Shown here: piece after piece, positions 28,569 to 40,825 of the stretch | Layout of the letters: the number at the start of each line of letters is the position of its first letter | How positions within the stretch are numbered: the stretch's first letter is position 1 | NCBI GenBank assembly: GCA_030148725.1 | Contig: JASBSU010000012.1 | Span: 62,001-126,000, forward strand | DNA from: Hyphomicrobium sp. | GTDB lineage: Bacteria > Pseudomonadota > Alphaproteobacteria > Rhizobiales > Hyphomicrobiaceae | DNA: 64,000 bases | Direction: 5' to 3' | Translations under genes and position numbers: made by a program | The notes under the pieces: generated by a model | Database searches by the model: none | What the model was told of the DNA's origin: nothing | The model's input: the letters and a program-made list of their open reading frames with translations, nothing else

Positions 28569-29534
28569 GTGACTCTCCCCGACTTGAGCGCGGATCTTAA
28601 GGCCAGCCTTCCTGAGCTGCGCGGTCGTCTCGCCTCCGGACAGAAGCTCGCCGACGTGACGTGGTTCCGCGTCGGCGGCCCCGCGCAGGCGCTCTTCTCG
28701 CCCGCCGATGAAGCCGACCTCGCCTACTTCCTCGCCAACATCCCCGCCGACCTACCCGTGACGGTGATCGGCCTCGGCTCGAACCTTCTGGTGCGCGACG
28801 GCGGCGTCGAAGGCGTCGTCATCCGCCTCGGCAAGGGCTTTGCCGGCATCACGCCGGAGCCCGGCCACCGCATCCGCGCCGGTACGGCAGTGCCCGACGT
28901 CAAGGTCGCCCGCGCCGCTGCCGACGCCGGCATCGCCGGCCTGGCGTTCTACCGCGGCATTCCAGGGTCGATCGGCGGCGCATTGCGCATGAACGCCGGC
29001 GCCCATGGCCGCGAAACGAAGGACGTGCTCATCGGCGCCCGCGCGGTCGACCGCTCCGGAAACATCCACGAGCTGTCGCTGGCCGACATGGGCTTCACCT
29101 ACCGCCACAGCGAGGTTCCGGCCGACTGGATCCTCACCGAGGCCATCTACCAGGGCACGCCAGGCGAGCCGGCCGACATCCTGAAGGAGATGGACGAGGT
29201 CGCCGACTACCGCGAGAAGAACCAGCCCATCAAGGAGCGCACCGGCGGCTCGACATTCAAGAACCCGCCGGGCTACAGCGCCTGGAAACTCATCGACGAG
29301 GCCGGCTGCCGCGGTTTCCGCGTCGGTGGCGCCAAGGTCTCCGAGATGCACTGCAACTTCCTCATCAACGATGCCGGCGCCACCGCCGAGGACATCGAGC
29401 GCCTGGGCGAGACGGTACGCGCGCGCGTCAAGGGCCGCTCCGGCATCACGCTGCAGTGGGAGATCATTCGCCTCGGGAAGCCATTGCCCGGCGGCGCAAC
29501 GGGAGAGGCGCTCGCCGAAGCCGAGACGATATGA
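28569..29534 (+). CDS. murB: UDP-N-acetylenolpyruvoylglucosamine reductase MurB
   Basis: 321-aa flavoprotein that reduces enolpyruvyl-UDP-GlcNAc to UDP-MurNAc. The FAD-binding blocks [18 protein letters not shown] and [21 protein letters not shown] are clear. The catalytic serine lies in GGSTFKNP, and the C-terminal HCNFLIND with a closing Glu segment (LQWEI) is typical. The start is GTG. It is followed by a gap of about 200 bp that holds repeat elements before ddl. Confidence 0.97.
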   Translation: MTLPDLSADLKASLPELRGRLASGQKLADVTWFRVGGPAQALFSPADEADLAYFLANIPADLPVTVIGLGSNLLVRDGGVEGVVIRLGKGFAGITPEPGHRIRAGTAVPDVKVARAAADAGIAGLAFYRGIPGSIGGALRMNAGAHGRETKDVLIGARAVDRSGNIHELSLADMGFTYRHSEVPADWILTEAIYQGTPGEPADILKEMDEVADYREKNQPIKERTGGSTFKNPPGYSAWKLIDEAGCRGFRVGGAKVSEMHCNFLINDAGATAEDIERLGETVRARVKGRSGITLQWEIIRLGKPLPGGATGEALAEAETI

Positions 29535-29582
29535 GCCCCGTGAACGACCACGTCCTACCGGCACCGTATCCGTGGAGACCAG

Positions 29583-29676
29583 CGTGGATCCCGACCTTCG
29601 TCGGGATGACGTTGGTAGCGTGGCGGTCGCGTTCCCCTATTGAACCGTCATCCTGGCGCAGGCCGGGACCCACGCA
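29583..29676. repeat. Pair of inverted REP-like elements
   Basis: Two copies of a short palindromic element lie head to head between murB and ddl. Copy one has TCCCGAC-CTTC-GTCGGGA at 29589-29606, flanked by GTGGA and TGACG. Copy two (29651-29668, inverted) has TCCTGGC-GCAG-GCCGGGA, with matching flanks. This is the widespread proteobacterial extragenic element that, when wrongly translated, gives peptides like HPGAGRDP. It may affect mRNA stability or termination inside the dcw cluster. Confidence 0.7.
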
Positions 29677-29735
29677 AGCTTCAGCGGGCGTTCCACCTCG
29701 CGTGGGCAGCAAGCAATCGCGAAACCGGAGATAGC

Positions 29736-30689
29736 ATGGGCACCATCATGAAAGCGCCGGAGCGCACGTATGGTCATGTCGCGGTGCTCATGGGCGGCTT
29801 GTCCGCTGAGCGCGAGGTGAGCCTGCGCTCGGGTGCGGCCTGCGCCAAGGCACTCGAAGGCGAGGGCTATAAGGTCACCACCATCGACGTCGATCGCGAT
29901 CTTGCGCAGCGGCTGAAAGAGGTCTCGCCCGACGTCTGCTTCAACGCGCTGCACGGCCGCTTTGGCGAGGACGGCTGCGTGCAGGGTTTGCTGGAATGCC
30001 TCGGCATTCCCTACACCCATTCCGGCGTGCTGGCCTCCGCGCTCGCCATGCACAAGGAGCGCGCCAAGGACGTGATGGGCCCCGCCGGCGTGCCGGTCGC
30101 CGACGCAGAGGTGGTGACGCGCCGCGAGGCGATGAGCCGTCACGTGCTGGCGCCGCCCTATGTCGTGAAGCCCGTCGCGGAAGGATCGAGCGTCGGCGTC
30201 ATCATCGTCGACCGCGGCGCCAACGCGCCCCCGCAGAAGCTGGGCGAACTCGGCGGCCCGGACGACATCGTCATGGTCGAGCGTTTCATCCCCGGCCGCG
30301 AGCTGACCTGCGCCGTGCTCGGCGACTTCGTCACCGACGTCATCGAGATCAAGCCGCTCAAAGGTCTCGAATTCTACGATTACGAGGCGAAATACGCCCC
30401 CGGCGGCTCTCAGCACGTTCTGCCGGCCGATCTTTTACCCGATGTTTACCAGTTGGTCCGGAAATATACGCTGGCTGCGTACCGCGCATTGGGTTGCCGC
30501 GGCGCGGCCAGGGCTGATTTTCGTTACGACGATACGATCGACGGGGTGGGGGAGTTGATCTGCCTCGAGGTCAATACGCAGCCGGGGATGACGGAGACTT
30601 CGCTCGTACCCGAGCTGGCGCAATACGCGGGCTGGTCGTTCGGCGAGCTCGTGCGGTGGTTGGTCGAGGACGCGAGTTGCAACAGGTAG
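29736..30689 (+). CDS. ddl: D-alanine--D-alanine ligase
   Basis: 317-aa ATP-grasp ligase making D-Ala-D-Ala for MurF. Blocks: VLMGGLSAEREVSLRSG at the start, ALHGRFGEDGCVQGLLE, PYVVKPVAEGSSVGV, and CLEVNTQPGMTETSL near the C-terminus. ATG 29736 follows CGGAG at normal spacing; the frame open back to 29640 runs through the upstream REP element and is not coding. Its end overlaps the ftsQ frame. Confidence 0.97.
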   Translation: MGTIMKAPERTYGHVAVLMGGLSAEREVSLRSGAACAKALEGEGYKVTTIDVDRDLAQRLKEVSPDVCFNALHGRFGEDGCVQGLLECLGIPYTHSGVLASALAMHKERAKDVMGPAGVPVADAEVVTRREAMSRHVLAPPYVVKPVAEGSSVGVIIVDRGANAPPQKLGELGGPDDIVMVERFIPGRELTCAVLGDFVTDVIEIKPLKGLEFYDYEAKYAPGGSQHVLPADLLPDVYQLVRKYTLAAYRALGCRGAARADFRYDDTIDGVGELICLEVNTQPGMTETSLVPELAQYAGWSFGELVRWLVEDASCNR

Positions 30690-31618
30690 GGGGAGCGTCT
30701 GATAGCGCGCAGCGGGTGCCGAAGGCACTGCCGCTCGATCCGAATGCGACCCTTCACTCGACCCTATCAAATCCCCCCCTCGTCGATCCCCCGGAGCAGC
30801 CGTTGGCGCGCACCATGTTGCCGCGCCGCCGCGTTTATGCGCGCCATACGAGCCTCGGCCGCAAGGTCGGTCTCACGCTGTTCATGTGCCTTTCGGGCGC
30901 GCTCGGCTTTTCGCTGCTGACCAACGGCGGCAAGGAGACGAGGGCCGTCGCCTCGCTGCTCCCGGAGATGGATCAGCTCAACTATTGGACGGGGCTGCGT
31001 ATCGAGCAGGTCTCGCTCTCCGGTCAGCGCTTCACATCGGATTCCGATGTGTTCGGGGCGATCGACCTTCCGAACGCGGGCTCCTTGCTGACGTTCAACG
31101 CCACCGAGGCGCGCGAGCGCGTCGAGAAGCTGCCGTGGGTCAAGTCCGCCGCCATCAGCCGCATCTATCCGGCATCGCTGGAGGTGCGCATCACCGAGCG
31201 CCGCCCATCGGCCGTCTGGACGAACGACGGCCGCGACCACCTCGTGGATGCATCCGGCCGTGTGCTGTCGGCGCTCAAGGCCGGCACCAATGTGCGGCTG
31301 CCACGGCTGTCCGGCGCCGGGGCTCCAGAACAGGCGCAGGCGCTGCTGGAGATGATCGTGCGCTTTCCGCGCGTTGCCGAGCGCTTCGAGATGGCCGAGC
31401 GCGTCGGCGGGCGTCGCTGGACGCTGCATCTCAAGGACGGCGTAACGGTTCACCTCGGTGCCGACCGCGAAGCCGTCGCGCTCGCGGCACTGTCGTCTCC
31501 CGACGACCTCGGCAAGTTTCTCACAGCGCGCAACGTCGTCGTCGACCTGCGTGTTCCAGGGCGCTTCACAGTGCGCGCGCCGTCCAATACCGAGCCCCAG
31601 GCTCAAAACCAGAGTTAG
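30656..31618 (+). CDS. ftsQ: Cell division protein FtsQ
   Basis: 320-aa bitopic divisome protein. A cytoplasmic basic N-terminus (about 1-70) is followed by one membrane segment (about residues 72-92), then a POTRA domain (IEQVSLSGQRFTSDSDVFGAI) and a beta domain containing LPWVKSAAISRIYPASLEVRITERRP. FtsQ links FtsL/B with other division proteins. The GTG at 30656 overlaps ddl by 34 bp. A TTG at 30677 with GAGGA upstream is an equally possible start, and the first 50 residues are unconserved. Confidence 0.92.
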   Translation: MVGRGRELQQVGGASDSAQRVPKALPLDPNATLHSTLSNPPLVDPPEQPLARTMLPRRRVYARHTSLGRKVGLTLFMCLSGALGFSLLTNGGKETRAVASLLPEMDQLNYWTGLRIEQVSLSGQRFTSDSDVFGAIDLPNAGSLLTFNATEARERVEKLPWVKSAAISRIYPASLEVRITERRPSAVWTNDGRDHLVDASGRVLSALKAGTNVRLPRLSGAGAPEQAQALLEMIVRFPRVAERFEMAERVGGRRWTLHLKDGVTVHLGADREAVALAALSSPDDLGKFLTARNVVVDLRVPGRFTVRAPSNTEPQAQNQS

Positions 31619-31631
31619 TCGAGGAAAGCCC

Positions 31632-32909
31632 ATGCTGAGCCGCGACAGGACAGAATCGCGAAATTCCCAGATCGTCGGCCTGCTCGACATCGGAACGAGC
31701 AAGGTCGTCTGCATCATCGCTTCGCTCGACCCGCCCGAGAACGTGGGCGAGCCGCGCCGCATCCGCGTGCTCGGCTTTGGCCACCTGCGCTCGCACGGCC
31801 TGAAAGCCGGCGTGATTACCGACCTCGCGGAAGCCGAGGCGACGGTGCGTGCCGCGATCGCCCAGGCCGAGCGCATGGCGCACCTGACCCTCGAAGAAGT
31901 GTTCGTATCCGTCTCCTGCGGCCGCCTGCACTCGGCGAATTTCGCAGCCCATGCCGACATCACCAGCGGGGTCATCCGCGCGGACGACATCGACCGCCTG
32001 ATGGCGGGTGCGCACGCCTACGCCGAGCGCGAAGGCCGCATGCTGATACATCTCAATCGTGTTGGCTTCCGCGTCGACGGCGCGCCGGGCGGCCATGACC
32101 CGCGCGGCATGGCCGCTTCGCGTCTGTCGGCCGATGTGCACACGGTCTCGGCTGACGAAGCACCCGTCCGCAACCTGATGGTGGTCGTCGAACGCTGCTA
32201 CCTCTCGGTGCGCGCACTCATTGCGACGCCGTACGCGAGTGCCCTCGCCGCGACCACCGCCGAAGAGCGCAACCTCGGCGTCGTGTGCATCGACATCGGC
32301 GGCGGAACGGCGACGGCCGCCGCCTTCGTCGACGGCCATTTCGTGCACGCCGCCACAGTCCCGGTCGGTGGGCATCACATCACGATGGATATCGCCCAAG
32401 CCTTGCAGACACCACTTGCGGAGGCTGAGAGAATCAAGACGCTATACGGCACGACGATTGTCGCCCAGTCCGACGAGTACGAGACCTTCTCCTATGCCCT
32501 TGCGGGCGAAGAAGAAGGCGCGCGCGGACAGGCGACGAAAGCGCAGCTTGCCGGGATCATTCGTCCGCGCGTTGCAGGTATTCTCGGCTTGGTGCGCGAG
32601 CGCCTCGACAAGGCGTTCGTGATGGACTTCGCGGGGGGGCGTGTTGTTCTGACGGGCGGCGCGAGCCAGCTCGTCGGTCTTGGCGAGTTCGCCGCCAACA
32701 CGCTGGCTCGTCCGGTGCGCGTATCGCGACCGCAGCCCTTCGAGGGACTGCCGGAAAGCGTTTGCAGTCCAGCGTTCTCGACCGTCGCCGGTCTGTTGGC
32801 CGTCGCGGCATCGGGCAATGGCGAGGCTCCCGCTGTACGGAGCCGCGACGCGCACGCAGGGGGGTACCTCGGGCGCGTTGGAGAGTGGCTGAGGACCGGG
32901 TTCGCCTAA
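31632..32909 (+). CDS. ftsA: Cell division actin-like protein FtsA
   Basis: 425-aa actin-fold ATPase that tethers FtsZ to the membrane. Phosphate-1 block [15 protein letters not shown], the 1C-domain region with [14 protein letters not shown], phosphate-2 [13 protein letters not shown], and the adenosine motif [13 protein letters not shown] are visible. The C-terminus ([11 protein letters not shown]) is the amphipathic membrane-targeting helix. GAGGAAA precedes the ATG, 13 bp after ftsQ. Confidence 0.97.
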   Translation: MLSRDRTESRNSQIVGLLDIGTSKVVCIIASLDPPENVGEPRRIRVLGFGHLRSHGLKAGVITDLAEAEATVRAAIAQAERMAHLTLEEVFVSVSCGRLHSANFAAHADITSGVIRADDIDRLMAGAHAYAEREGRMLIHLNRVGFRVDGAPGGHDPRGMAASRLSADVHTVSADEAPVRNLMVVVERCYLSVRALIATPYASALAATTAEERNLGVVCIDIGGGTATAAAFVDGHFVHAATVPVGGHHITMDIAQALQTPLAEAERIKTLYGTTIVAQSDEYETFSYALAGEEEGARGQATKAQLAGIIRPRVAGILGLVRERLDKAFVMDFAGGRVVLTGGASQLVGLGEFAANTLARPVRVSRPQPFEGLPESVCSPAFSTVAGLLAVAASGNGEAPAVRSRDAHAGGYLGRVGEWLRTGFA

Positions 32910-32982
32910 CCGGTCGCAAGGCCGCAATGAGAAGGCCGAAGCCGCAGGGCTGATCGGCGCCATCGAGGGGAGCTCGGACGCG

Positions 32983-34662
32983 ATGAGCATTAAGCTGCAG
33001 CTTCCAAAGCTAACCGATCTCAAGCCGCGCATCACGGTGATCGGTGTCGGCGGCGCCGGCTGCAACGCCATCAACAACATGATCGCCGCCGGGCTCAATG
33101 GGGTCGAGTTCGTCGTCGCAAATACCGACGCGCAGGCTCTGGCTGCTTCGAGCGCCGAGCACAAGCTGCAGCTCGGTATCAATCTCACCGAAGGTCTCGG
33201 CGCGGGCTCCAAGCCCGAGATCGGCGAGGCCGCCGCCGAGGAGGCGATCGAGGACATTCGCGCCCAGATCGCCGGATCGCACATGGTATTCATCGCCGCC
33301 GGCATGGGCGGCGGCACTGGCACGGGCGCTGCGGCGGTCATCGCGCGCGCCGCCAAGGACAGCGGCATCCTCACCGTCGGCATCGTGACGAAGCCGTTCC
33401 ATTTCGAGGGCGCGCGCCGTCAGCGCATCGCCGAGGGCGGCATCGCCGAAATCCGCAAGTACGTCGACACGCTGATCGTCATCCCGAATCAGAACCTCTT
33501 TCGTGTCGCGAACGAGAAGACGACCTTCGCCGAGGCATTCGTTCTCGCCGACCAAGTGCTCTATTCGGGCGTCGCCTGCATCGTCGACCTGATCATCAAG
33601 GAAGGCCTCATCAACCTCGACTTCGCCGACGTCCGCACCGTCATGAGCGGCATGGGCTCGGCCGTGATGGGCACCGGCGAAGCCTCCGGCGAGCGGCGCG
33701 CGTCGATCGCTGCCGAGGAGGCAATTGCCAATCCACTACTCGACGATGTGTCGCTCAAGGGCGCGCGGGGTCTCCTGCTGTCGATCACGGGTGGACGTGG
33801 CCTCACGCTCTACGAGGTCGACGAGGCCGCCAGCCGCGTGCGCCAGGAAGTCGACCCGGAAGCTAACATCATTGTCGGCGCCACCTTCGACGATACGCTG
33901 GGCGACAAGGTTCGCGTCTCGATCGTCGCCTCGGGCATGGGCCGCATCGGCGAGCCCGCCATGCCCCCGCCGGTCGATCCTCGCCTGATGCGCGCCCGTC
34001 CCGACGGGCGTCAGCCCCAGGCCGCTCCCCAGCCGCCGATGCAGCCACCGCGCCAGGAGCAGCGATTCGCGCCCCCGCCGCGCGAGGAGGACCTTCAGCG
34101 CCGTCTATCAGAGGCCATTGGCCCCGGCGATGAGCCGCGCCGCGACATGCCCGGCATGGACCAGCCGCCCCACCCGCGCGAGACCTGGCGGGCCCCCGGC
34201 AATGTGGTGATCGAGGAAGGCTTCTCGCATCTCGCCTGGCCGCCGCAGTCCGGGCACACCCAGGCGCCCGAATCGGCGCCCCGCGGACCCGATTCCTTCG
34301 TGCCGGCCCCTCCGGCCGATCTGCGCCGCGGTGCCCGCCGGATGCCGGACGTCGATGATTTCCCGCCCGTCGCTCAACGCGAGTACCGGGCCAAGACCGG
34401 CTACCCGGTCCCGCCGCCTCCGCCCCCGTCCATTCAGCCCCCGGTTGAGGAGCCGCAACGTCGCGGCATACTTGACCGAATCATGGGCCGCTCGCGGCGC
34501 GACGACATGGATGATGTGCAGACCGGCCACGCCGCCCCCGACCCTCGCCGGGTCGCGGACGCCTCCCAGGACGACTGGTGGACGGCAACTGATTCGCAGC
34601 AACACGATGACCGGGAGGGCTCCGGGCAGCTGCCGGAGTTCTTCAATCGTCAGCGCAAGTAG
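32983..34662 (+). CDS. ftsZ: Cell division GTPase FtsZ
   Basis: 559-aa tubulin homologue that forms the Z ring. The GTP signature GGGTGTG is at 109-115, with the T7 loop [11 protein letters not shown] (about 206-216). After about residue 325 comes a long Pro/Gln/Arg-rich linker. The C-terminal conserved peptide is [12 protein letters not shown], which binds FtsA and other partners. The long linker is typical of Alphaproteobacteria. GGGGAG stands before the ATG, 73 bp after ftsA. Confidence 0.98.
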   Translation: MSIKLQLPKLTDLKPRITVIGVGGAGCNAINNMIAAGLNGVEFVVANTDAQALAASSAEHKLQLGINLTEGLGAGSKPEIGEAAAEEAIEDIRAQIAGSHMVFIAAGMGGGTGTGAAAVIARAAKDSGILTVGIVTKPFHFEGARRQRIAEGGIAEIRKYVDTLIVIPNQNLFRVANEKTTFAEAFVLADQVLYSGVACIVDLIIKEGLINLDFADVRTVMSGMGSAVMGTGEASGERRASIAAEEAIANPLLDDVSLKGARGLLLSITGGRGLTLYEVDEAASRVRQEVDPEANIIVGATFDDTLGDKVRVSIVASGMGRIGEPAMPPPVDPRLMRARPDGRQPQAAPQPPMQPPRQEQRFAPPPREEDLQRRLSEAIGPGDEPRRDMPGMDQPPHPRETWRAPGNVVIEEGFSHLAWPPQSGHTQAPESAPRGPDSFVPAPPADLRRGARRMPDVDDFPPVAQREYRAKTGYPVPPPPPPSIQPPVEEPQRRGILDRIMGRSRRDDMDDVQTGHAAPDPRRVADASQDDWWTATDSQQHDDREGSGQLPEFFNRQRK

Positions 34663-34947
34663 CTTTGGGCCTGTGGAAAAGTGCGCAAATACGGGCAAAA
34701 CTCCGTATGTACCATCGCGGTAACACAGCGTAAGAAACCGTGATTTGGCGCCGCCGTGAGGCTCAGCGTATCGTTCTAATTGTTAACGACACGCGTTCGC
34801 TAAGTCCCTGCACTACCAAGGGCGCAGCTCAAAACGACGCCCCGGAAAGTTAACAATATCGCGATTTTGGGACGCGAACGAATGTTGGGGGTGGTGGTCG
34901 CTGGGGCACACTGGCGGTTACCGGGGTCATTCGAGGGACGGGCGCAT
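34663..34947 (+). promoter_or_regulatory. ftsZ-lpxC intergenic region with inverted GTTAAC repeats
   Basis: This 285-bp region is the largest gap in the cluster and probably holds a separate lpxC promoter. ATTGTTAAC at 34779-34787 and its exact complement GTTAACAAT at 34849-34857 face each other 61 bp apart. ATACGG-N8-CCGTAT (34686-34705) forms a weak hairpin just after ftsZ without a T-run. The role of the repeats is unknown. Confidence 0.45.
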
Positions 34948-35883
34948 ATGTCGAATCGATTCATCGGCGCGCGACAAACCACGATCGCGCGCGAGATCGA
35001 GGTGACAGGGACGGGGGTCCACAGCGGAGCGCCAGTTTCGGTTATTCTGCATCCTGCAGCAGCCGATACTGGGCTCCGTTTTCTTGTCACCAAGCGCGGC
35101 CGGGTGGTCGCGGAAATTCCTGCCAGCGTCGAGCACGTCAAGAACCTCACGCTGTGTACTGTCATCGGCAATGATGCCGGTATCACCGTCAGCACCGTCG
35201 AGCATCTTCTCGCCGCTCTTCGTGGCCTCTCGGTCGATAACTGCATCATCGAGATCGACAGTAAGGAAGTGCCGATCATGGACGGGAGCTCCGCTCCCTT
35301 CGTCGACGCGATCGACGACATCGGCATCCGCGAGCTTTCTTCCCCGCGCCGCTACATCAAGGTTCTGAAGCCGATCAAGGTGCAGGAAGGCGAGAGCTGG
35401 GGTGAACTCACCCCACACACCGGCTTCCACCTCGACGTCGAGATCGAATTCCCGACGCCGCTCATCGGCAAGCAGCGCATCGCTTTCGATATGACGCCCG
35501 GCGTGTTCCGCAACGAGCTCTGCCGCGCCCGCACCTTCGGCTTCATGAGCGACGTCGAGCGCCTCTGGAAGGCCGGCCTTGCACTCGGTGCCAATCTCAC
35601 CAACACCATCGCCATCGGCGACGACAAGATCATGAACCGCGAAGGCCTGCGCTACCCGCAGGAGTTCGTGCGCCACAAGATGCTCGACGCTGTCGGCGAC
35701 CTGACGCTTGCCGGCAAGCCGCTCCTCGCCTGCTACCGCTCCGTCAAGGGCGGTCACCGGCTCAATTCTCTGGTCGTCCAGGCCCTCCTCGCCGACACCG
35801 AAGCCTGGACGGTTGTCCAGGGCCCGCGCGTCCGCGAAGCCAAGCCGGTCGACATGGGCTTCGCCATCGCCGCCGGCGAGTGA
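34948..35883 (+). CDS. lpxC: UDP-3-O-acyl-N-acetylglucosamine deacetylase LpxC
   Basis: 311-aa zinc deacetylase and committed step of lipid A synthesis. Motifs: GTGVHSGAPVSVILHPA at the start, TVEHLLAALRGL holding a zinc-binding His, EVPIMDGSSAPFVDAI, RARTFGFM and HKMLDAVGDLTLAG near the C-terminus with further metal ligands. ATG 34948 follows GAGGGA; homology begins at FIGARQTT. It follows ftsZ as in many Alphaproteobacteria and is ended by a strong hairpin. Confidence 0.97.
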   Translation: MSNRFIGARQTTIAREIEVTGTGVHSGAPVSVILHPAAADTGLRFLVTKRGRVVAEIPASVEHVKNLTLCTVIGNDAGITVSTVEHLLAALRGLSVDNCIIEIDSKEVPIMDGSSAPFVDAIDDIGIRELSSPRRYIKVLKPIKVQEGESWGELTPHTGFHLDVEIEFPTPLIGKQRIAFDMTPGVFRNELCRARTFGFMSDVERLWKAGLALGANLTNTIAIGDDKIMNREGLRYPQEFVRHKMLDAVGDLTLAGKPLLACYRSVKGGHRLNSLVVQALLADTEAWTVVQGPRVREAKPVDMGFAIAAGE

Positions 35884-35908
35884 AAGTCGAACCAAACCGT
35901 TGTTCGCG

Positions 35909-35928
35909 CGCGGCCCTTTCGGGCCGCG
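35909..35928 (+). terminator. Terminator after lpxC
   Basis: CGCGGCCC, loop TTTC, GGGCCGCG: a perfect 8-bp G/C stem, followed by TTGCGTTT. It stands 25 bp after the lpxC stop and closes the lpxC transcript before bamD. Confidence 0.75.
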
Positions 35929-36099
35929 TTGCGTTTCTGGCACGCGCATAGGGCGTCGCGCTCTCGATCGGCTTTATGTGGCAGCGAAGGTGCTCCATCG
36001 GTCCTACAACAACCATAATCGGTGCTTAGCCGAATAGGGGTTGAAGAGCCGGCGGGCCGTGCTATCGCGGACTTCGATAGATGTGCTAGGGGAGTCTGG

Positions 36100-39365
<3,266 letters not shown>

Positions 39366-39537
39366 CTGCCGGGGTAGACATACAACATCGAGTCGCTACT
39401 TGTGTGGGGCGTGGAAAGCCATCCTCCGGGCAACCAGTCCGGCGCGTCTGATCTAGGTCAAAGCCAAGCCTCACCGTGGCCCCTCTCCTGAGCGGGCCCG
39501 CAACGAGCCCAAGAACGCCAACCAAGGGAAGAGCCGT

Positions 39538-40788
39538 ATGCTGAGGAGACGCCGCCTGTCCTCCGGAATTGCCCTCGGCCCTCCACTGCCGATCCGTCTT
39601 TTCAACAAGCTGGGTCCGCTCGTGAAGGCGCTCGGCATGTGGCCCAGCATCGACTATCAGGCACAGATGCGGCGGACCGAGAAGAAGTACGGTCGTTCGA
39701 ACTGGACGCCGGAACTGCGCCGTGCGCTGCCCGTGCGCACCAAAGCCTTCAACGAGGACGCAGACCTTTCCCTGTTCGGTGCGCTGGTCATCCGCGATCA
39801 ATTCTTGAAGTCCATGGACAACGCCATGGCGCTCGAGGATCTCATCGCGCGCCATCCGGAAATCCTCGAAGAGAAGATCGAGCGCCCCCTGTTCGTGCTG
39901 GGTCTTGCACGCACAGGAACGACGCTGCTGCAGCGCTTGCTGTCGCTGCACGAGGGCGCGCGCTTTCTGCCGTTCTGGGAGGGCTACACCCCGTTTCCAC
40001 GGAAGCTCGGCAATCATCGTGGCGGCAAGGACGGCCGCTGGCGCGAAGCCAACATGCAGCTGAAGCTGTTGAACTTCGTCGGCCCTGCGTTCAATCAGAT
40101 CCACCCCATCGAGGTCGATGACCCGGAGGAGTGTTACCACCTCTTCCGCAACCACTTCCTCGTCTCGCCCGGCTTCGACTTCGCCAACGTGCCGAGCTTC
40201 TGGAAATGGTGGGACGAGACCGCCTATCGCGACGTCTACCGTATGCACAAGCGTCAGCTGCAGGCGCTGCAATGGCTCGACCCGAAACGGCATTGGGTCC
40301 TGAAGTGCCCCAATCACCTCGCAGGTCTTAAGTACCTGCTGGAGGTCTATCCCGACGCGCGCATTGTCTATACGCACCGCGGCCCGGAAAAGACCGTGCC
40401 CTCGCTGGCCAGTCTTGCGGCTGTCACTTGGTGCATGACCTCCGACACCGTCGATTTGAAGAACGTCGGAGAGTTCGCCCTCGACTTGGCCGAGCAGTGC
40501 GAGGCCGCCGGGCAGGCGGCGATGCACCTCGTGCCTCAGGGCCAGCTCGTGAGCAGCAATTACGACGAGCTGGTGCGCGATCCCGCGGCGATGGCCGTTT
40601 CGATCTACGAGCGTCTGGGCTATCCGGCCGATCCCGGCCTCAAGGCGCGTGCGCAGAAGTGGCTCGACGACCACCCGAGCGACAAGCACGGCAAGCACGC
40701 ATATGCGCTCGGAGACTTCGGCCTCACGCCGGAAATCCTGAAGCAGCGCCTTGCGGCAAAGCCATCACGCACCGCCGCCGGCGAGTAA
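39538..40788 (+). CDS. Sulfotransferase-family protein
   Basis: 416-aa protein of the sulfotransferase 3 type. The 5'-phosphosulfate loop is PLFVLGLARTGTTLLQRLL (about residues 117-135) and the 3'-phosphate site probably lies around RIVYTHRGPEKTVPSL. Such enzymes use PAPS to sulfate lipids, sugars or proteins. The acceptor is unknown. AGGGAAG precedes the ATG. It stands alone between ligA and the convergent pepP, with no PAPS synthesis genes nearby. Confidence 0.82.
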   Translation: MLRRRRLSSGIALGPPLPIRLFNKLGPLVKALGMWPSIDYQAQMRRTEKKYGRSNWTPELRRALPVRTKAFNEDADLSLFGALVIRDQFLKSMDNAMALEDLIARHPEILEEKIERPLFVLGLARTGTTLLQRLLSLHEGARFLPFWEGYTPFPRKLGNHRGGKDGRWREANMQLKLLNFVGPAFNQIHPIEVDDPEECYHLFRNHFLVSPGFDFANVPSFWKWWDETAYRDVYRMHKRQLQALQWLDPKRHWVLKCPNHLAGLKYLLEVYPDARIVYTHRGPEKTVPSLASLAAVTWCMTSDTVDLKNVGEFALDLAEQCEAAGQAAMHLVPQGQLVSSNYDELVRDPAAMAVSIYERLGYPADPGLKARAQKWLDDHPSDKHGKHAYALGDFGLTPEILKQRLAAKPSRTAAGE

Positions 40789-40825
40789 TCTGCGACTTAG
40801 CGCGGCCGTCGCCGGCGAGATGTTC

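Noticed and set aside
29640-29735. N-terminal extension of ddl containing HPGAGRDP
   Set aside because: This peptide is the translation of the REP-like element; the real ddl start is at 29736 with its own ribosome site.
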